NCBI GenBank assembly: GCA_009845505.1
Contig: VXZL01000282.1
Location: 1-7,483, forward strand
Source: Candidatus Poribacteria bacterium
GTDB lineage: Bacteria; Poribacteria; WGA-4E; WGA-3G
Direction: 5' to 3'
Length of the DNA stretch: 7,483 nucleotides
Within the stretch, counting starts at the first letter, position 1; every line of letters begins with the position of its first letter. A program made the translations under genes and the position numbers. The notes below the pieces were generated by a model, which worked only from the letters and a program-made list of their open reading frames with translations, ran no database searches and had not been told where the DNA came from. Shown in pieces: positions 5,657-7,483 of the stretch.

Positions 5657-6478
5657 TTGTATCAACTTTCAGATAAGATTCTTTCGTTTTATAGACAGAC
5701 ACAAGAGGCAAACAGACTTACAACCAGTGTCAAAGGGCAACTGGAGTTCGTACGCACCCAAGAGATTATCACACGCTATCTACCCGCACCACCGGCAGTA
5801 ATCCTGGACATCGGAGGTGGTTCGGGACCCTATGCCTGTTGGTTAGCAAAGACTGGTTATGAAGTCCATCTCGTGGATCCAGTCGATTTACATATTGAAC
5901 AGGCGAAAGAAGCCTCAAATCAACAACCAGAACACCCAATTGCCAGCATATCGCTTGGCGACGCGCGGGCACTGCGTTTTTCGTCTACGTCTGCGGATGC
6001 TGTGTTGTTGTTGGGGCCGCTCTACCATCTCATTGATAAAAGTGAACGGCTGCTTGCACTTAGCGAGGCATACCGCGTATTGCGAGACGGCGGGGTTATG
6101 ATTGCTGCCGGTATCTCACGCTTTGCGTCCATGCTTGATAGTTTTTTTGAGGGTCGATTCGAGAATCCTGTTCACGTGGACATCGTTCAAAACGACCTCC
6201 AAACAGGTTACCATCGCAACCTGACTGAGGACCTTAAGTACTTTACAGATGCGTATCTTCACCGTCCTGAAGCACTCAATTCTGAAGTGGTTGCAGCCGG
6301 TTTTCAACATCAAGCGACACTTGCTGTAGAAGGACCAGCGTGGCTTTTTGAATCGTTTAAAGATTATTGGACAGATCCTGAGATGCGTTCTGTTGTTTTG
6401 GATCTAATTCGCAGGATTGAAGCGGAACCGTCGATACTCGGCATGAGTGCGCATATCCTTGCAATAGGAACCAAATAG
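5657..6478 (+). CDS. Class I SAM-dependent methyltransferase
   Basis: This is a second methyltransferase, 273 residues, not closely similar to the one at 4074-4832. Motif I is ILDIGGGSG (49-57), the acidic residue after strand 2 is D74 in LVDP, and GDARAL (101-106) matches the adenine-contacting region. LLLGPLYHL (117-125) and YRVLRDGGVMIAAG (139-152) follow. A long C-terminal part (about 153-273) probably forms the acceptor-binding lid. The N-terminal region (LTTSVKGQLEFVRTQEII) is typical of a widespread, poorly characterised methyltransferase family. Translation must begin at the TTG. It is a low-efficiency start, so output may be kept below that of the LamG gene 23 nt upstream. The substrate is unknown. 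Confidence 0.9.
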   Translation: MYQLSDKILSFYRQTQEANRLTTSVKGQLEFVRTQEIITRYLPAPPAVILDIGGGSGPYACWLAKTGYEVHLVDPVDLHIEQAKEASNQQPEHPIASISLGDARALRFSSTSADAVLLLGPLYHLIDKSERLLALSEAYRVLRDGGVMIAAGISRFASMLDSFFEGRFENPVHVDIVQNDLQTGYHRNLTEDLKYFTDAYLHRPEALNSEVVAAGFQHQATLAVEGPAWLFESFKDYWTDPEMRSVVLDLIRRIEAEPSILGMSAHILAIGTK

Positions 6479-6489
6479 GACGATATAAT
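6459..6489 (+). promoter_or_regulatory. Candidate promoter for the AAC(3)-like gene
   Basis: A perfect -10, TATAAT (6484-6489), is preceded at 19 nt by TTGCAA (6459-6464), a 4-of-6 match to the -35. The spacing is longer than ideal. It overlaps the end of methyltransferase 2. Transcription would start near 6496, just before the structured leader at 6505-6549, which would give a leader of about 60 nt. Confidence 0.45.
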
Positions 6490-6504
6490 TTACCGCTATC
6501 CGCT

Positions 6505-6549
6505 GGTGAGGTTTCCTAACCTCACCTTATAGTGTATAAGTTAAGGTGA
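6505..6549 (+). promoter_or_regulatory. Alternative hairpin leader covering the AAC(3)-like RBS
   Basis: Hairpin A is a perfect 9-bp stem, GGTGAGGTT (6505-6513) with AACCTCACC (6518-6526), and has a TCCT loop. Hairpin B would pair TCACCTTA (6522-6529) with TAAGGTGA (6542-6549), 8 of 8. The latter contains the Shine-Dalgarno of the downstream gene. A and B share 6522-6526 and cannot both form fully. A small third stem, CTTATA (6526-6531) with TATAAG (6535-6540), is compatible with A if its first pair opens. The layout fits an RNA switch: A leaves the ribosome site free, B hides it. Hairpin A is not a convincing terminator because TTATAG, not a T run, follows. Regulation is inferred; the pairings are seen. 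Confidence 0.45.
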
Positions 6550-6555
6550 TTAATA

Positions 6556-7383
6556 ATGCCTGAAGGTCAGGTTGTTGAGAAAACAAAAACATTCGCTACA
6601 GTTGAGTCGCTGCAGGTGGATTTTAAAGCACTCGGTATTGAAAGGGGAATGGTCTTATTAGTCCACTCATCCTTGAGTGCGATGGGATGGGTTTGCGGCG
6701 GTGCTGTCGCTGTTATCCTCGCACTTCAGGAAGTCTTAGGCGAAGTGGGAACACTCGTAATGCCGACCCACTCAACCGACCTGAGCGATCCGAGCCAGTG
6801 GGAAAACCCACCTGTCCCTGAATCGTGGTGGCAAATCATACGTGAGACAATGCCTGCCTATGATCCCGATTTGACTCCGACCCGTTCAATGGGCAAAATC
6901 GCCGAAACCTTCCGAAAACAAAAGAACGTTCTTCGCAGTGTGCATCCGCAGAGCTCCTTTTGCGCAAGTGGGCCCCAAGCATCTTACATCATAAGCAACC
7001 ACTCCTTGGCGTTTGGCATGGGCGAGAATTCACCGCTTGCCAGAATCTACGATTTGGATGGTTCTGTCCTGCTTCTCGGTGTCGGGCATTCGAGCAATAC
7101 CTCTATACATCTTGCAGAATACCGAGCGGACTTTCCAACCAAGCGCGTTGTGCAGGAGGGTGCCCCGATCTCGCAAGAGGGTTCAAGAACCTGGACTACC
7201 TTTGAAGATATTGATGTAGACGATTCAGATTTCCATCGCCTCGGTGAAGATTTTTTGCGTTCTGACGCGGGCAAAGTAGTTCGGCGTGGCAAGGTCGGCA
7301 TCGCAAATTGCCAACTCATGCCACAACGTACTATTGTGGACTTCGCTGTTGATTGGCTTGCGGGAAATAGGAAGAACCGATAA
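6556..7383 (+). CDS. AAC(3) family N-acetyltransferase (antibiotic acetyltransferase fold)
   Basis: This 275-residue cytoplasmic protein is of the family that transfers acetyl from acetyl-CoA to an amine, classically the 3-amino group of aminoglycosides. Family motifs appear in order: LLVHSSLSAMGWVCGG (34-49), TLVMPTHSTDLSDPSQW (66-82), RSVHPQSSFCASG (127-139), GENSPLARIYDLDGSVLLLGVG (156-177) and the signature N181-T-x(2)-H185-x(2)-E188. The histidine and glutamate belong to the family's conserved active-site region. Length matches the family (about 260-290). The ATG at 6556 follows AAGGTGA (6543-6549). Chromosomal members such as Bacillus YokD show that homology alone does not prove drug resistance, and the natural substrate may be another amine. 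No mobile element adjoins it, which argues against a recently captured resistance gene. Confidence 0.9.
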   Translation: MPEGQVVEKTKTFATVESLQVDFKALGIERGMVLLVHSSLSAMGWVCGGAVAVILALQEVLGEVGTLVMPTHSTDLSDPSQWENPPVPESWWQIIRETMPAYDPDLTPTRSMGKIAETFRKQKNVLRSVHPQSSFCASGPQASYIISNHSLAFGMGENSPLARIYDLDGSVLLLGVGHSSNTSIHLAEYRADFPTKRVVQEGAPISQEGSRTWTTFEDIDVDDSDFHRLGEDFLRSDAGKVVRRGKVGIANCQLMPQRTIVDFAVDWLAGNRKNR

Positions 7384-7394
7384 CTAACAAAAAA

Positions 7395-7424
7395 TTGAAC
7401 TTTTCTTTTTGTATGTGTTATACT
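7395..7424 (+). promoter_or_regulatory. Extended -10 promoter at the right edge
   Basis: TTGAAC (7395-7400) and TATACT (7419-7424) are separated by 18 nt. A TG at 7416-7417 gives an extended -10. It starts 12 nt after the AAC(3)-like stop and points out of the window, with transcription expected near 7431. The intervening DNA is T-rich (7401-7410). No intrinsic terminator lies between it and the upstream gene. The gene it would drive begins at or beyond the right edge. Confidence 0.6.
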
Positions 7425-7483
7425 ATGAATACGGATAAAAGAGAAGTACCCCATCTACGGAGACCGACACGAATAGATGCGAG

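Noticed and set aside
6505..6530. Hairpin after methyltransferase 2 as an intrinsic terminator
   Set aside because: The stem is good, but it is followed by TTATAG rather than a T run, and it overlaps the pairing that covers the next ribosome site. A regulatory leader fits better.
7425..7483. ATG at 7425 with an open frame of 19 codons to the window end
   Set aside because: It begins directly at the end of the predicted -10, upstream of the expected transcription start, and has no Shine-Dalgarno. It is not enough to call a gene.
1..7483. CRISPR array, tRNA, rRNA, insertion sequence or phage genes
   Set aside because: I saw no regularly spaced repeats, cloverleaf-like segments, transposase or integrase motifs, or phage structural genes on either strand.

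Overview
All eight recognisable genes lie on the + strand, and nothing convincing is encoded on the - strand. The mix is an ECF sigma factor, a type II haloacid-dehalogenase-like HAD protein, a Gfo/Idh/MocA oxidoreductase, a secreted LamG protein, an AAC(3)-family acetyltransferase, two SAM methyltransferases and an Uma2 remnant. It resembles genomes of Candidatus Poribacteria or related uncultivated bacteria with large metabolic gene sets. That assignment comes from remembered gene content and protein style; no rRNA or other marker gene is present, so the taxonomy is tentative.

Layout: 1-298 is a leader without a convincing gene. The ECF sigma factor (299-892) is closed by a strong intrinsic terminator (926-963). 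A sigma70-like promoter (978-1006) then opens a new unit with the HAD protein (1080-1799). Positions 1804-2082 are a scar. An almost perfect Shine-Dalgarno with no start codon is followed by the C-terminal 73 codons of an Uma2 (DUF820) gene, and then by a REP-like imperfect palindrome. Next come Gfo/Idh/MocA (2108-3127), a multi-zinc-ribbon protein of unknown function (3149-4045), methyltransferase 1 (4074-4832), the LamG protein (4872-5633) and methyltransferase 2 (5657-6478, TTG start). Gaps between these genes are only 21-39 nt, so they may be co-transcribed. An AAC(3)-like acetyltransferase (6556-7383) follows, behind its own candidate promoter and a structured leader. The right edge holds an extended -10 promoter pointing out of the window.

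The genes do not form one evident pathway. Oxidoreductase, dehalogenase-like hydrolase, methyltransferases and acetyltransferase are all small-molecule-modifying types, but no shared substrate can be read from the sequence. The most notable signals are: (a) two mutually exclusive RNA hairpins before the acetyltransferase, one of which buries its ribosome-binding site; (b) the zinc-ribbon protein, with repeated CxxC plus W-x(3)-[YW]-[RK]-x-S units; (c) the REP-like palindrome; (d) the decapitated Uma2 gene; and (e) a haloacid-dehalogenase homologue that keeps most catalytic residues but has lost two.
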